This document shows positions 18,661 to 26,915 of a stretch of 64,000 nt of DNA, one piece after another. The notes under the pieces are model-generated. The model made no database searches, was not told where the DNA came from, and was given only the letters and a program-made list of their open reading frames with translations. A program made the translations under genes and the position numbers. Origin of the DNA: Jejuia sp. UBA6058 (GTDB lineage Bacteria > Bacteroidota > Bacteroidia > Flavobacteriales > Flavobacteriaceae); the NCBI GenBank assembly GCA_002428965.1, contig DIYI01000012.1:471948-535947 (forward strand). The letters are read 5' to 3'. Each line of letters opens with the position of its first letter. Within the stretch, counting starts at the first letter, position 1.

Positions 18661-19143
18661 TTAATCCCAACCTGAAAGACCAATAATTTCACCATTAGGA
18701 CCAACAAAGAAGGTGTATTTATCTCGGGCATAATGCTCATTTTCCAACTCATAACCTTCCTCTTTTAACTTATCACCTATTGAAGCTATGTTATCAACTT
18801 TCAACATAAAATGATTATGATTAGTATTACCAACTGGACCTACCGTATCCCAAAATTCGGGCGCTGTGAGAGAAAGACTAATAGTTAGATCATTCGCCTT
18901 AAGTTTCATTACCAACATTCCTTCAAGACCTGGACCATGAAGTACCTCGGCATCTTCTAATTTAAACCCAAGAATTTCTCGATATAGCTTTAAGGTTTTT
19001 TCCAACTGAAGTACATGTACACAAATATACCTTAAACCTGTAACTTTTCCATCTACTTTGCTTTGTTCAACTTCTTTCGATTGGTTTTCATTTTGCGCGT
19101 AATTGCTATTACAAAACATTAAAAATGTCATTAATGCCAAAAA
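18661..19143 (-). CDS. Exported VOC (glyoxalase-fold) protein
   Basis: The open frame extends to ATG 19209, but a signal peptide begins at the MM pair near 19143 (MFNYFLALMTFLMFCNSNYAQ), so I place the start there; mature protein is about 140 residues. The domain has a VOC layout: LRYICVHVLQLEKTLKLYREILGFKLEDAEV, a central MLVMKLKANDLTISLSL, and GNTNHNHFMLKVDNI...YTFFVGPNGEIIGLSG. The metal ligand positions suggested by H and E residues are plausible but the substrate is unknown. Export is unusual for VOC enzymes. The gene is convergent with the giant ATPase gene and divergent from the DUF1080-GH16 pair, so it may belong to the agar locus. Confidence 0.75.
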   Translation of the reverse strand, partial: FLALMTFLMFCNSNYAQNENQSKEVEQSKVDGKVTGLRYICVHVLQLEKTLKLYREILGFKLEDAEVLHGPGLEGMLVMKLKANDLTISLSLTAPEFWDTVGPVGNTNHNHFMLKVDNIASIGDKLKEEGYELENEHYARDKYTFFVGPNGEIIGLSGWD

Positions 19144-19267
19144 ATAGTTGAACATCATGTTGGTTGAAGTTGTTTTATTAATTCCCTTAAAGTTATAGTT
19201 GATTTGCATAAAAAATGATTTATACGAATTTATTACAATTTAAAGTGGAAGTCATTTAAAGTACACT

Positions 19268-19283
19268 ACATAAAAACTGAACA
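19268..19283 (+). promoter_or_regulatory. Candidate agar-locus operator, site 1 (weaker)
   Basis: ACATAAAAACTGAACA, 185 bp before the DUF1080 gene. The right half (AAAACTGAACA) matches the consensus SAACAAAAACTSAACA; the left half is degenerate. It overlaps an inverted repeat AACAC/GTGTT (19280-19295). Confidence 0.5.
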
Positions 19284-19331
19284 CTGTTTTTGTGTTGCAC
19301 ATAAGAGTTCTTATCTCTTTAAACCTTACAT

Positions 19332-19347
19332 CAACAAAAACTCAACA
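19332..19347 (+). promoter_or_regulatory. Candidate agar-locus operator, site 2
   Basis: CAACAAAAACTCAACA: two CAACA half-sites with 11-bp periodicity, 121 bp upstream of the DUF1080-GH16 pair. It is preceded 4 bp upstream by TTTAAACCTT (19318-19327), a sequence also found near sites 3 and 5. The rest of the 324-bp gap (19144-19467) holds no gene; a possible -7-like TAATTTCA lies at 19395. Confidence 0.65.
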
Positions 19348-19467
19348 ATACATTTTAAGTATCGAACAAGCAACTGTTAAAGAAGGTTGTTTTGTAATTT
19401 CACAGTATTAATAAGGATATACTGGATTGCCTTATTTCGTAAAATCAACTAAACACCAAAATAAGTA

Positions 19468-20385
19468 ATGGCTTTTTATATCAATAAAGCAGTAAGAAAA
19501 ACTGTTTTTATTCTATCGGTTCTTTTTTTTTCATGCAATGGAATACAAACTTCAGAAAAGCAACCCAAAGAAAACGCACATAAATGGGAAATGCTAGTAG
19601 ATAAGGATTTAACAAACTGGGACGTATTCTTAAGTTATAAGCATCAACCTGGTTATGATGGCTCTATTCCTAAAAATGAAAACGGGGAAGAAATTCCTCC
19701 AATTGGTTTAAACAAAACGTCATATAATGTGTTCAGTACTTTTCAAGAGAATGATGAGACTATCGTAAAAAACACGGGCGAATACTATGGTTGTCTTATT
19801 ACTAAAAAGGAATACAAAAACTATCACTTTCAACTAAAATACAAGTGGGGTACAAAGACATGGGCATACAGAAAAAATCTACTTAAAGACTCTGGTATTC
19901 TATACCATTCAATTGGCCCATTGGGAGTGGAGTATTGGCGTTCTTGGATGCTTTCTCAAGAATTCCAGATTATGGAAGGCCATACAGGAGATTTTTGGAG
20001 TCAGGCAAATTCTGCCATAGATATAAGAGCTTACAAGCCTGAATCCATCTTAGATCCCGTTGCTCATGAGTCTCAAGACTTCATAACTCTAACCATGAAT
20101 AGCCCTTTTCGGAATTACTGTATGCGCAGTAGCAACTATGAAAAGCTAAACAACGAGTGGAATACTCTTGATCTGTACTGCTTTGAAGACAAGAGTTTAC
20201 ATGTGGTAAATGGCAATGTGGTTATGATTTTGAAAAACTCGAGATACATTACAGATGAAGGAGAGCATATCCCTCTTACAAAAGGCAAAATTCAACTCCA
20301 AAGCGAGGCAGCAGAGATATTTTTTAAAGACATAAAAATCCGAAAAATAGATGCTTTAACACAAGAACAAAATCAACTTTTTTAA
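19468..20385 (+). CDS. DUF1080 (3-keto-glycoside hydrolase-like) lipoprotein
   Basis: 305 residues. A lipoprotein signal ends at the lipobox FFSC (Cys24), so the protein is membrane anchored, probably surface or periplasmic. The body is a concanavalin-like beta-sandwich of the DUF1080 family: WEMLVDKDLTNWDVF, YYGCLITKKEYKNYHFQLKYKWG, LKDSGILYHSIGP, SQEFQIMEGHTGDFW and the terminal GKIQLQSEAAEIFFKDIKIRKI. Some family members hydrolyse 3-keto-disaccharides; others have no known activity. The gene overlaps no other, ends 13 bp before the GH16 gene and shares its promoter region, so it very likely acts on agar- or porphyran-derived sugars. That substrate link is inference. Confidence 0.85.
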   Translation: MAFYINKAVRKTVFILSVLFFSCNGIQTSEKQPKENAHKWEMLVDKDLTNWDVFLSYKHQPGYDGSIPKNENGEEIPPIGLNKTSYNVFSTFQENDETIVKNTGEYYGCLITKKEYKNYHFQLKYKWGTKTWAYRKNLLKDSGILYHSIGPLGVEYWRSWMLSQEFQIMEGHTGDFWSQANSAIDIRAYKPESILDPVAHESQDFITLTMNSPFRNYCMRSSNYEKLNNEWNTLDLYCFEDKSLHVVNGNVVMILKNSRYITDEGEHIPLTKGKIQLQSEAAEIFFKDIKIRKIDALTQEQNQLF

Positions 20386-20398
20386 ATAAAAAACACTT

Positions 20399-21649
20399 AT
20401 GAAAACGAATTTAATTCTCATTTGCAGCCTTATTACCCTGTTAATATCATGTTCTTCCGATTCCTCTAACGGATCTGGGGGGCCTACTGCAAATGACGAT
20501 ATATTAACGGTTATTGAAAACAGCATCCCAGGAGAAGCCAACCAAATAGACGTATCCTTAAATGATGATATTGGCCCCAATGGTCCTGACACGAATAACT
20601 ACAATTTACTTTCAGGACCAGCTAATGGATCTGTTTCTGAGATAAGCGATGGTGTTTTTGAGTATATTCCAAATCCAGATTATTTTGGGAAGGATAGTTT
20701 TGTATATAGAATTGCCGATAAGGATGCAAATGATGACTCGGCTACTGTTGATATAACTATTACGGAATCTCTAGGCCCTACAGCGGAGGATTTTGAAAAC
20801 ATGGATCCGAATTTACCTTCTTTCGTTTCTATAGATGACACCACACCGGCTGGTAAAAAATGGGTAAAAGTAGAAGCATTATCAGACGAATTTGATGGAC
20901 CATTGGATATTGGAAATGATCCTAACGGTTCTACTAAATGGTACAATTCATATTGGAATTATGGAGGTACGCCAGTTTTTATGCGTTCTGAAAATTCATT
21001 TACCGAAGATGGGAAGTTGTGTATAAAGGCAACTTTAAGATCAGAGCCTAATTGGTTTCAAACAGCAAGAGTACACTCTACCACACAGATTAAATTTCCA
21101 ATGTATACTGAATGTAGTATGAAGACAGCACATATTTCTGCTTTTAATACGTTTTGGATGAATAATGGTGATATTAATGATCGTGATGAAATAGATATTG
21201 TAGAGAATAATTCTAAACCAACACAACCATGTATTAATGCTGGTGAGAATGGTAGTATCCCTTGGACTACGCACTTGTTTCCAACACAAATGAATTCTCA
21301 GTATTTCATTGCTAAAGGAGGTGTAACGGAACGACATGAAGATAATTACGATACAAGATGGTTATTACCTGAGAACCCTAAGAAAGATAAAACTTGGAAT
21401 GAAGATTATCATATTGTTGGATGTTGGTGGATAGATGCTCGTACTGTTCAATTTTATTTAAATGGTGAGCCTGCAGGAAGAGTTACAACAATACAAGATT
21501 TTACTTTAGAGCAAGAACTTATTTTTGATTTATGGACTGCCGATGAATGTTTTTTAGGAGGACTTGCAAATAAGGAAGATTTAAATGATGACAGTATTAA
21601 TACTATGCGCGTAGACTGGGTTAGAACCTGGAAATTAGAATCTATGTAA
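20399..21649 (+). CDS. GH16 beta-agarase/porphyranase lipoprotein
   Basis: Endo-hydrolase of red-algal galactans. 416 residues: lipoprotein signal (LITLLISC), a cadherin-like/Big_9 domain at about 30-125 (NDDILTVIEN...YFGKDSFVYRIADKDANDDSATVDITI), then the GH16 jelly-roll (about 150-416). The catalytic signature DEIDIVEN gives nucleophile E264, D266 and acid/base E269. WYNSYWNYGG and WKVE-type aromatic segments line the cleft. The domain resembles agarases and porphyranases rather than laminarinases; agarose versus porphyran preference cannot be decided by eye. It lies 13 bp after the DUF1080 gene and is followed by a clear terminator, so the two form an operon. Confidence 0.9.
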   Translation: MKTNLILICSLITLLISCSSDSSNGSGGPTANDDILTVIENSIPGEANQIDVSLNDDIGPNGPDTNNYNLLSGPANGSVSEISDGVFEYIPNPDYFGKDSFVYRIADKDANDDSATVDITITESLGPTAEDFENMDPNLPSFVSIDDTTPAGKKWVKVEALSDEFDGPLDIGNDPNGSTKWYNSYWNYGGTPVFMRSENSFTEDGKLCIKATLRSEPNWFQTARVHSTTQIKFPMYTECSMKTAHISAFNTFWMNNGDINDRDEIDIVENNSKPTQPCINAGENGSIPWTTHLFPTQMNSQYFIAKGGVTERHEDNYDTRWLLPENPKKDKTWNEDYHIVGCWWIDARTVQFYLNGEPAGRVTTIQDFTLEQELIFDLWTADECFLGGLANKEDLNDDSINTMRVDWVRTWKLESM

Positions 21650-21724
21650 ACCTATTTAAAACAGCATGGTACAAAAATAGATTTCAGAATTATTAGCTAT
21701 TAATTAATTTAAAGTACGTATAAA

Positions 21725-21760
21725 TAAAAAGAGGTACACCACATATTGTACCTCTTTTTT
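21725..21760 (+). terminator. Terminator of the DUF1080-GH16 operon
   Basis: Stem AAAAAGAGGTAC / GTACCTCTTTTTT (21726-21737 with 21748-21760) with a 10-base loop, 76 bp after the GH16 stop. The 320-bp gap to the GH117 gene (21650-21969) holds only this and the opposing GH117 terminator. Confidence 0.85.
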
Positions 21761-21913
21761 AGGACTAGTCAACACCTTCTGTCCGTTTAAAACGCATCGC
21801 AATATTTTCAAGCAATATCTCATCAGAATTAAATAGAGTATCAAAACTTTTGTTTGATTTGCTTAATAAAGAATAAGCTTTCTTTATGAGTAGTATCAGG
21901 TTGGTTATAATTA

Positions 21914-21948
21914 AAAAAGGGATTGTATACATATACAACCCCTTTAAA
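21914..21948 (-). terminator. Terminator of the GH117 gene
   Basis: Stem AAAGGGATTGTAT / ATACAACCCCTTT (21918-21930 with 21935-21947, one wobble), 4-base loop, T-run on the reverse strand. It begins 22 bp after the GH117 stop. Confidence 0.8.
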
Positions 21949-21969
21949 ACTAATTTCTAACTTATTATA

Positions 21970-23169
21970 CTATTCACCTGGTGCTAAATGCGTAGTTTTT
22001 CTTTTGGACGTAAAACTCATAATACTCTGGTAATTCCAACTATTATAAACATGAGATAATCCCCAACGTAATATTTCTGTAGGATCCTTTTCACTATCTG
22101 CACTTCTGTTTAAACCAATAGCATGTGCAGGGACACTTTGTAATACCGACATAATTTCGAAATTAATACCATCAGGAGACCATTGTATGGTGTTTTTCTC
22201 AGGGCCGTCTGTTGTAATTAAAGAGGCTATACCACCTTTGTATGGCCAAACACAAATCTCATGACCGCTATTACTAATCGGGTTGTAAGGTGATTTTACA
22301 TAAGGTCCTAAAGGGTTATCAGCAATAGCAACACCATGACGAATCTGACGCCCTCCAAATGTAATTTGCTCTCCCATCTGCTCTCCTTTATAGTACAAAT
22401 AAAATTTGTCCTTATACGGAATTATACAAGGATCATGAACTTTATGACTATCAAAGTCGCCTTTCTTTATAACTGCATGTCTGTTTTGTTTTTCACCTTT
22501 CCATACCCCATTATCCGCAGGACTCAAAATAGGCTTTTCGCTTTTTGCCCACGGACCATCAGGAGAATCAGCCCATGCCAGACCTACTTGATTTTTAACC
22601 CTAACAGTGTAAGGCGATTTTACAGTTTGGTAACACAAGTAATATTTATCCTTATGCTTCATTATTTCAACTGTAAATACCGATCTATCATCATAAGAAC
22701 CTTTTTTGCCACGTGGAACAGCTAATCCTTCCTCCTTCCAGGTTTCCCCATCTTCAGATGTGGCGTACCATATATCGCATCGGTCCCAAGGGAAAACTTT
22801 ATCATTCTCTACATCACCCCCAAAACCATCACATTTTCCAGTGCTCTTGGAATACCATACATAATATTTGCCATTCTCTTTTATCATTGCACTTGGGTCT
22901 CTTCTAACCACACCTTCTTCGTATGCTAAGTCTCCTTTCAAAGGTTGTAATCCAGAGAATTCAATGAACCAATCGTTTCCTAAATCTGTAGGCCATTTTA
23001 AAGCCCTTTTTGAAGCTGCACTTAAAGAATCTACATTGGTAATTCCTAAGTGATCTATTTGTTCTTGATTAATAGCTTCGTTTTCTTTATGAGACTCGAT
23101 ATTAGAATTGCACGAACAAAACATTATAGTAAGAGCCAATTGTATTAATAATTTGGTTTTAAATGTCAT
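21970..23169 (-). CDS. GH117 alpha-1,3-(3,6-anhydro)-L-galactosidase
   Basis: Removes 3,6-anhydro-L-galactose from the non-reducing end of neoagaro-oligosaccharides, the step after endo-agarase. 399 residues: a lipoprotein-like signal (LALTIMFCSC), a helical arm (AASKRALKWPTDLGNDWFIEF) used in GH117 dimers, then a five-bladed propeller with strong GH117 landmarks: AYEEGVVRRDPSAMI, GFGGDVENDKVFPWDRCDIWYATS, KGDFDSHKVHDPCIIPYK, HGVAIADNPLGPYVKS and SNSGHEICVWPY. The Asp of RRDPS, the Asp of VHDP and the His/Glu of GHE are the likely active-site residues. Its presence makes agar-type galactan the locus substrate. It is a single gene with its own terminator. Confidence 0.93.
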   Translation of the reverse strand: MTFKTKLLIQLALTIMFCSCNSNIESHKENEAINQEQIDHLGITNVDSLSAASKRALKWPTDLGNDWFIEFSGLQPLKGDLAYEEGVVRRDPSAMIKENGKYYVWYSKSTGKCDGFGGDVENDKVFPWDRCDIWYATSEDGETWKEEGLAVPRGKKGSYDDRSVFTVEIMKHKDKYYLCYQTVKSPYTVRVKNQVGLAWADSPDGPWAKSEKPILSPADNGVWKGEKQNRHAVIKKGDFDSHKVHDPCIIPYKDKFYLYYKGEQMGEQITFGGRQIRHGVAIADNPLGPYVKSPYNPISNSGHEICVWPYKGGIASLITTDGPEKNTIQWSPDGINFEIMSVLQSVPAHAIGLNRSADSEKDPTEILRWGLSHVYNSWNYQSIMSFTSKRKTTHLAPGE

Positions 23170-23481
23170 TTTTAGTTGTTATTAAATTAATTAGATAAAA
23201 AGTATAAATATGGTTCTAACGCCTCATCTGTAAATTGAGGGTTATATTGTCATTAATGTTTAAAGCACCATAACTAAAATGATGATTTGGTCATGTGTTA
23301 CTCAATTACTACTTTAATTTTAGGTGTACTTATAGTACACATTTTTAATCATATTGATGCTGCATGTTAAGTGCCTATTCCTTCTACAGAAAACATATAA
23401 TGCACTATATTTAAAATAATTAGAGGTCTTATAACAACATCAAAGATTATGTTTAAACCTTTAAAAAGCTCTTTTAAATCA
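23170..23481. other. Promoter region between GH117 and the regulator
   Basis: With the next 160 bp it forms a 472-bp gene-free divergent region. It contains TTTAAACCTTTAAAA (23452-23466), a near copy of which stands beside site 5 upstream of susC. No open frame or RNA gene was seen. Confidence 0.5.
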
Positions 23482-23482
23482 T

Positions 23483-23498
23483 CAACAAAAACTGAACA
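23483..23498 (+). promoter_or_regulatory. Candidate agar-locus operator, site 3
   Basis: CAACAAAAACTGAACA, 143 bp upstream of the regulator and 313 bp upstream of GH117. It runs directly into an inverted repeat ATTGAG/CTCAAT (23498-23517). Its position fits autoregulation of the regulator and divergent control of GH117. Confidence 0.65.
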
Positions 23499-23641
23499 TT
23501 GAGCAAAAAAAACTCAATATGCTCCTAGTACTTACTCCTCTAGTGTTATATTGAGTATCGCTTAATTGGCAAGATGTATGTTCAGAGCAAAACTCAAGTT
23601 GTTTAGATGCGTCTTTTATTAAGAATTTATAAGTTTAGAAA

Positions 23642-25228
23642 ATGAAGAAAAGATTTTTATCGAAAAATATAGTTCAAATAATTGCTTTATTAATAAGTTT
23701 TTTAGCAATCGCCCAAGAACCCTATGATACCAACAAATATATTGATAAAGCAAACCTATTAACTTCCAAAAATCTAGATAGCGCTATTTATAATCTAAAA
23801 AAAGGGGTCGAGTATTACACTGCTCAAAAAGACACCATAAATCTTATTAATACATTATGCAACCTCTCTGCCATTTATGACAATGTTTTAGATTACGGAA
23901 AGTCCTCCGATGGCTACTGGGATGCCCTATTACTTGCAGATCACTCAAATGATAATATATCAAAAGCCAGAATATATCAAGAACTAGGATGGTTGTACAA
24001 TTCCTATAGAAGACAAGAAGAATCATTGCGCTACTTTAACATGTCTCTCAAGCTGAAAAAACAACTAGTTGAGCAAAATAAAATAAGCAGGTCGTATTTA
24101 GTAAGCAATTATTTTGCAATTGTGAATTGCTTTAGAGTAAATAACAACTTGGAGATGACAAAGGTATATTTAGACAGTTGTGAGATAGCCTTAAAAAAAA
24201 TTAATCCAATTGAAAAATCATATTATGTTGAGTCGGAAAAAGCATTTTATAAAGCAGTTGTAGGGAAAAATTATGAAGGTGCTCAAAAAATATTAATTGA
24301 AGCCAAAACTTTTTTTGAGAAAACAGACCCTTCTTACTTAACTGTAATTTACTTTTTAATTGGAGAGGTTTACAGAATGAGTGGTGATTTTAATAATAGC
24401 ATCAAACATTACGAAGAGTCCCTCAAGTTTTCTGAAATGTACAACAAACATTTGGGCTATAAACTATTTAATTATGAGGTGCTTTCAAATTTATATTACG
24501 ATAAAGGTATTTACAAAGTAGCGTTTTATTATAAGAACCTTGTGCTGGAACTAAACGAAAAAATATTTGGAAGAAGTAGTCAAAACAATAAACACTTAAT
24601 AGAAATTAAAGATAAGTACAGACTTCAGAAAGAAACAGAAAAAGCACTGTTGAAGGAAGCTAAAATTGAGAAACTAGAAAATCAAAAAAGAATTAGTTTT
24701 TTACAGAATATAATGATGGTGCTTTTTGTTGTTTTTCTAATATTATACGGTTTGTTGTTATTCAGAAACCTTAGAAGAAAGCATAAGCTGGAAAATGAAA
24801 AAACCAAAGAGGTAATGGCTCTTAAAAACAGGGAATTGACAGCTTCTGCCTTACAACTTATAGAAAAAGAAGAGTTTATAATAAAGTTAAAGGATAGTAT
24901 TTCTAAAAATAACGAAATAGATCTTAAATCTATTAATAGAATGATTAATGGTTTTCAAAATTCCCCGGGAGGTAATTGGGAGGAATTTGAAGCCCGATTT
25001 ACTTCTATAAACCAAAGCTTTTACAATACTATTAGAAAAAAATATCCCAATTTGGGTCAGACTGACTTGAAAATTTGTGCACTAATTAAATTAGGTTTTT
25101 CAAGTAAGGAGATGTCTTCTCTACTAGGAATTACAATAGAAAGCGTACACACCTCTAGATACAGATTAAGAAAAAAATTAGGACTTAAGAAAGGCGGGAA
25201 TTTGATAGAATTTATGTCTAAAATTTAG
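23642..25228 (+). CDS. TPR / membrane / LuxR-type HTH transcriptional regulator
   Basis: 528 residues. An N-terminal signal or membrane segment (IVQIIALLISFLAIAQ) leads to periplasmic TPR repeats (about 30-300), a membrane helix (about 356-375, MMVLFVVFLILYGLLLF), a cytoplasmic coiled coil (about 378-430) and a C-terminal LuxR-type helix-turn-helix (about 465-528, LGQTDLKICALIKLGFSSKEMSSLLGITIESVHTS...). This architecture senses something in the periplasm and acts on DNA directly without a phosphorelay. Its place between GH117 and SusCD makes it the probable activator of the agar locus, and a candidate operator lies just upstream. The signal is presumably an agar oligosaccharide (inference). 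Confidence 0.88.
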   Translation: MKKRFLSKNIVQIIALLISFLAIAQEPYDTNKYIDKANLLTSKNLDSAIYNLKKGVEYYTAQKDTINLINTLCNLSAIYDNVLDYGKSSDGYWDALLLADHSNDNISKARIYQELGWLYNSYRRQEESLRYFNMSLKLKKQLVEQNKISRSYLVSNYFAIVNCFRVNNNLEMTKVYLDSCEIALKKINPIEKSYYVESEKAFYKAVVGKNYEGAQKILIEAKTFFEKTDPSYLTVIYFLIGEVYRMSGDFNNSIKHYEESLKFSEMYNKHLGYKLFNYEVLSNLYYDKGIYKVAFYYKNLVLELNEKIFGRSSQNNKHLIEIKDKYRLQKETEKALLKEAKIEKLENQKRISFLQNIMMVLFVVFLILYGLLLFRNLRRKHKLENEKTKEVMALKNRELTASALQLIEKEEFIIKLKDSISKNNEIDLKSINRMINGFQNSPGGNWEEFEARFTSINQSFYNTIRKKYPNLGQTDLKICALIKLGFSSKEMSSLLGITIESVHTSRYRLRKKLGLKKGGNLIEFMSKI

Positions 25229-25269
25229 AGATTTCCCATAAAAAACGTAAGGATTAAAAATACCCTAAA

Positions 25270-25310
25270 TAAAAAGGGCTTGAACAAATTTAATTCCAAG
25301 CCCTTTTCAA
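25270..25310. terminator. Bidirectional terminator
   Basis: An 11-bp perfect stem AAAAGGGCTTG / CAAGCCCTTTT (25272-25282 with 25297-25307) with a 14-base loop. It is flanked by T-runs on both strands and lies between the convergent ends of the regulator and the surface lipoprotein gene. Confidence 0.82.
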
Positions 25311-25332
25311 CTAAACTAAATCAACAATTATA

Positions 25333-26904
25333 TTAAGGTCTTAGCCTTATTTCACTTAAACTCATATCATCTAAATAAAATTTTAAAGTATCAGGATTAT
25401 TCTCATTAAACCCTCTAATTAATAAAGTAGCATCTCCACCAAATACAGATTTAAATTGAAAACTTTGATAAATCCATTCTCCTGTTGGTAAAGATGAGCT
25501 GAATACTGTTGGTATTAAATCTGCAATACCAAAACCAACTTCATAAATTCTAATATCTGACGACGCATCACCACTTGGAGCATTGGCAATTCCATCTACT
25601 ATATACATCCAATACCCTATTTCATATTCTTTTCCGCTTTCGATTGGAACCGTGTTTTCATGCCTCATTATCATTCCACCGTTCGGCTCAAATTCTATAT
25701 ACAAACTATTACTTCCTGTACGTACCACATTTGAAGATATTTCATGGTTAAATTGCCCCCAAATTCCACCCCAACCATGATTTGGCCAATCATCAATCGT
25801 TGAGTTTTCAAAACTGTAGTCAAAATCTGTAGATTCATAGATATTCACTAATCTAAAACCAGACAATTCCGCATTGATAATCTCGGTTGCATCAACTAGA
25901 TCAGAGGTTCTTAACGTTCCTGGAGTATAGCTCACAAACACTTGATCATCGTTATAAACTGTCTCATTATCCAATTCAAGTATAACAATATTAGCTTCAT
26001 CTGCATTAATCGTGGCAGTGCTTACCATAGGCATAAATATGGAGCCGTCATTTTCAATTCGCACAGAAAAAGTGGATGGGTCAACTGATTCAGGATCAAT
26101 ATCTCTACTAAATTCCAATCCAATCTTGCCATCTACACCAAAAACACGATCTAAAGTAACGGGATCTGTCGAAGGGATTACTTTTATAAGCTTCTCAAAG
26201 GATAGTGTATCTGCATCCCTAGGTCGATCTCTAAAAGCTCTAAAATCTAAGTCCCAAGATCCCAGTGTATTGAACCTCATATCAAATTCATTTAAAGTAG
26301 TAGTCTCAGATGATGGTTTTCCTCCTTCAGACGACCAAGTAACATTATCTTCCTCCCCTACGGAGGTAAAAGTCAATCTCACAGATTTACTCGCTGTAAG
26401 TTCGTTTTCGGCACCATCAGCTAATACTAATTCAGCTCCTGTAGTACCATCATCATTAATGTAGTATAATTTTAAATCTGCCCTAAGGGAATCCAAAACA
26501 GTAACTACTATGGTAGTATCTAATTCTCTGCTGTTTATTGGTTCTGTACTATCTTCATTTGGATAAACATCACCCCCAAAGGTTTGATTTAAAGTTACAT
26601 CATATACACCTGGCTTATAAAAAATACCCTTAATAACATCGTCTGATGAGGTACTAGCTCCATTTTTTGCTATAACAGCTACATCTGTATCACCAGGTAA
26701 AGTCCATAATCTTGAAACAACACCTCGGGAAATATCACCAAAGTCGATGTGCCCGTTCACAGAAACTCTATTTTCAAAATTCATTTCAGAGGTTACAATA
26801 ACTCTATGGTTCGTGTCCATTGTACCAACGGACAGATCCTCTCCACAGCTTGTAAGCACTAAGCTTATCAAGAGGAAAAGCGTTAAAATTTTATAATTTT
26901 TCAT
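25333..26904 (-). CDS. Surface glycan-binding lipoprotein of the agar locus
   Basis: 523 residues from ATG 26904 (an upstream in-frame TTG at 26913 is less likely). Lipobox LVLTSC. Modules: a PKD-like domain (about 30-135, HIDFGDISRGVVSRLWTLPGD), a second Ig-like domain (about 140-240), a SwmB-like Ig domain (about 245-345, GKIGLEFSRDIDPESVDPSTFSVRI), and a C-terminal jelly-roll of CBM4/9 type (about 360-523, FENSTIDDWPNHGWGG ... FYLDDMSLSEI). No catalytic motif is visible. Third gene after susC and susD, 2 bp beyond susD, the classic SusE/F-like position. It probably captures agar chains on the cell surface. Confidence 0.82.
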   Translation of the reverse strand: MKNYKILTLFLLISLVLTSCGEDLSVGTMDTNHRVIVTSEMNFENRVSVNGHIDFGDISRGVVSRLWTLPGDTDVAVIAKNGASTSSDDVIKGIFYKPGVYDVTLNQTFGGDVYPNEDSTEPINSRELDTTIVVTVLDSLRADLKLYYINDDGTTGAELVLADGAENELTASKSVRLTFTSVGEEDNVTWSSEGGKPSSETTTLNEFDMRFNTLGSWDLDFRAFRDRPRDADTLSFEKLIKVIPSTDPVTLDRVFGVDGKIGLEFSRDIDPESVDPSTFSVRIENDGSIFMPMVSTATINADEANIVILELDNETVYNDDQVFVSYTPGTLRTSDLVDATEIINAELSGFRLVNIYESTDFDYSFENSTIDDWPNHGWGGIWGQFNHEISSNVVRTGSNSLYIEFEPNGGMIMRHENTVPIESGKEYEIGYWMYIVDGIANAPSGDASSDIRIYEVGFGIADLIPTVFSSSLPTGEWIYQSFQFKSVFGGDATLLIRGFNENNPDTLKFYLDDMSLSEIRLRP

Positions 26905-26915
26905 GATAAGCAATT

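Noticed and set aside
22336..22725. 129-residue frame antisense to GH117
   Set aside because: Shadow frame within a strongly supported coding gene.
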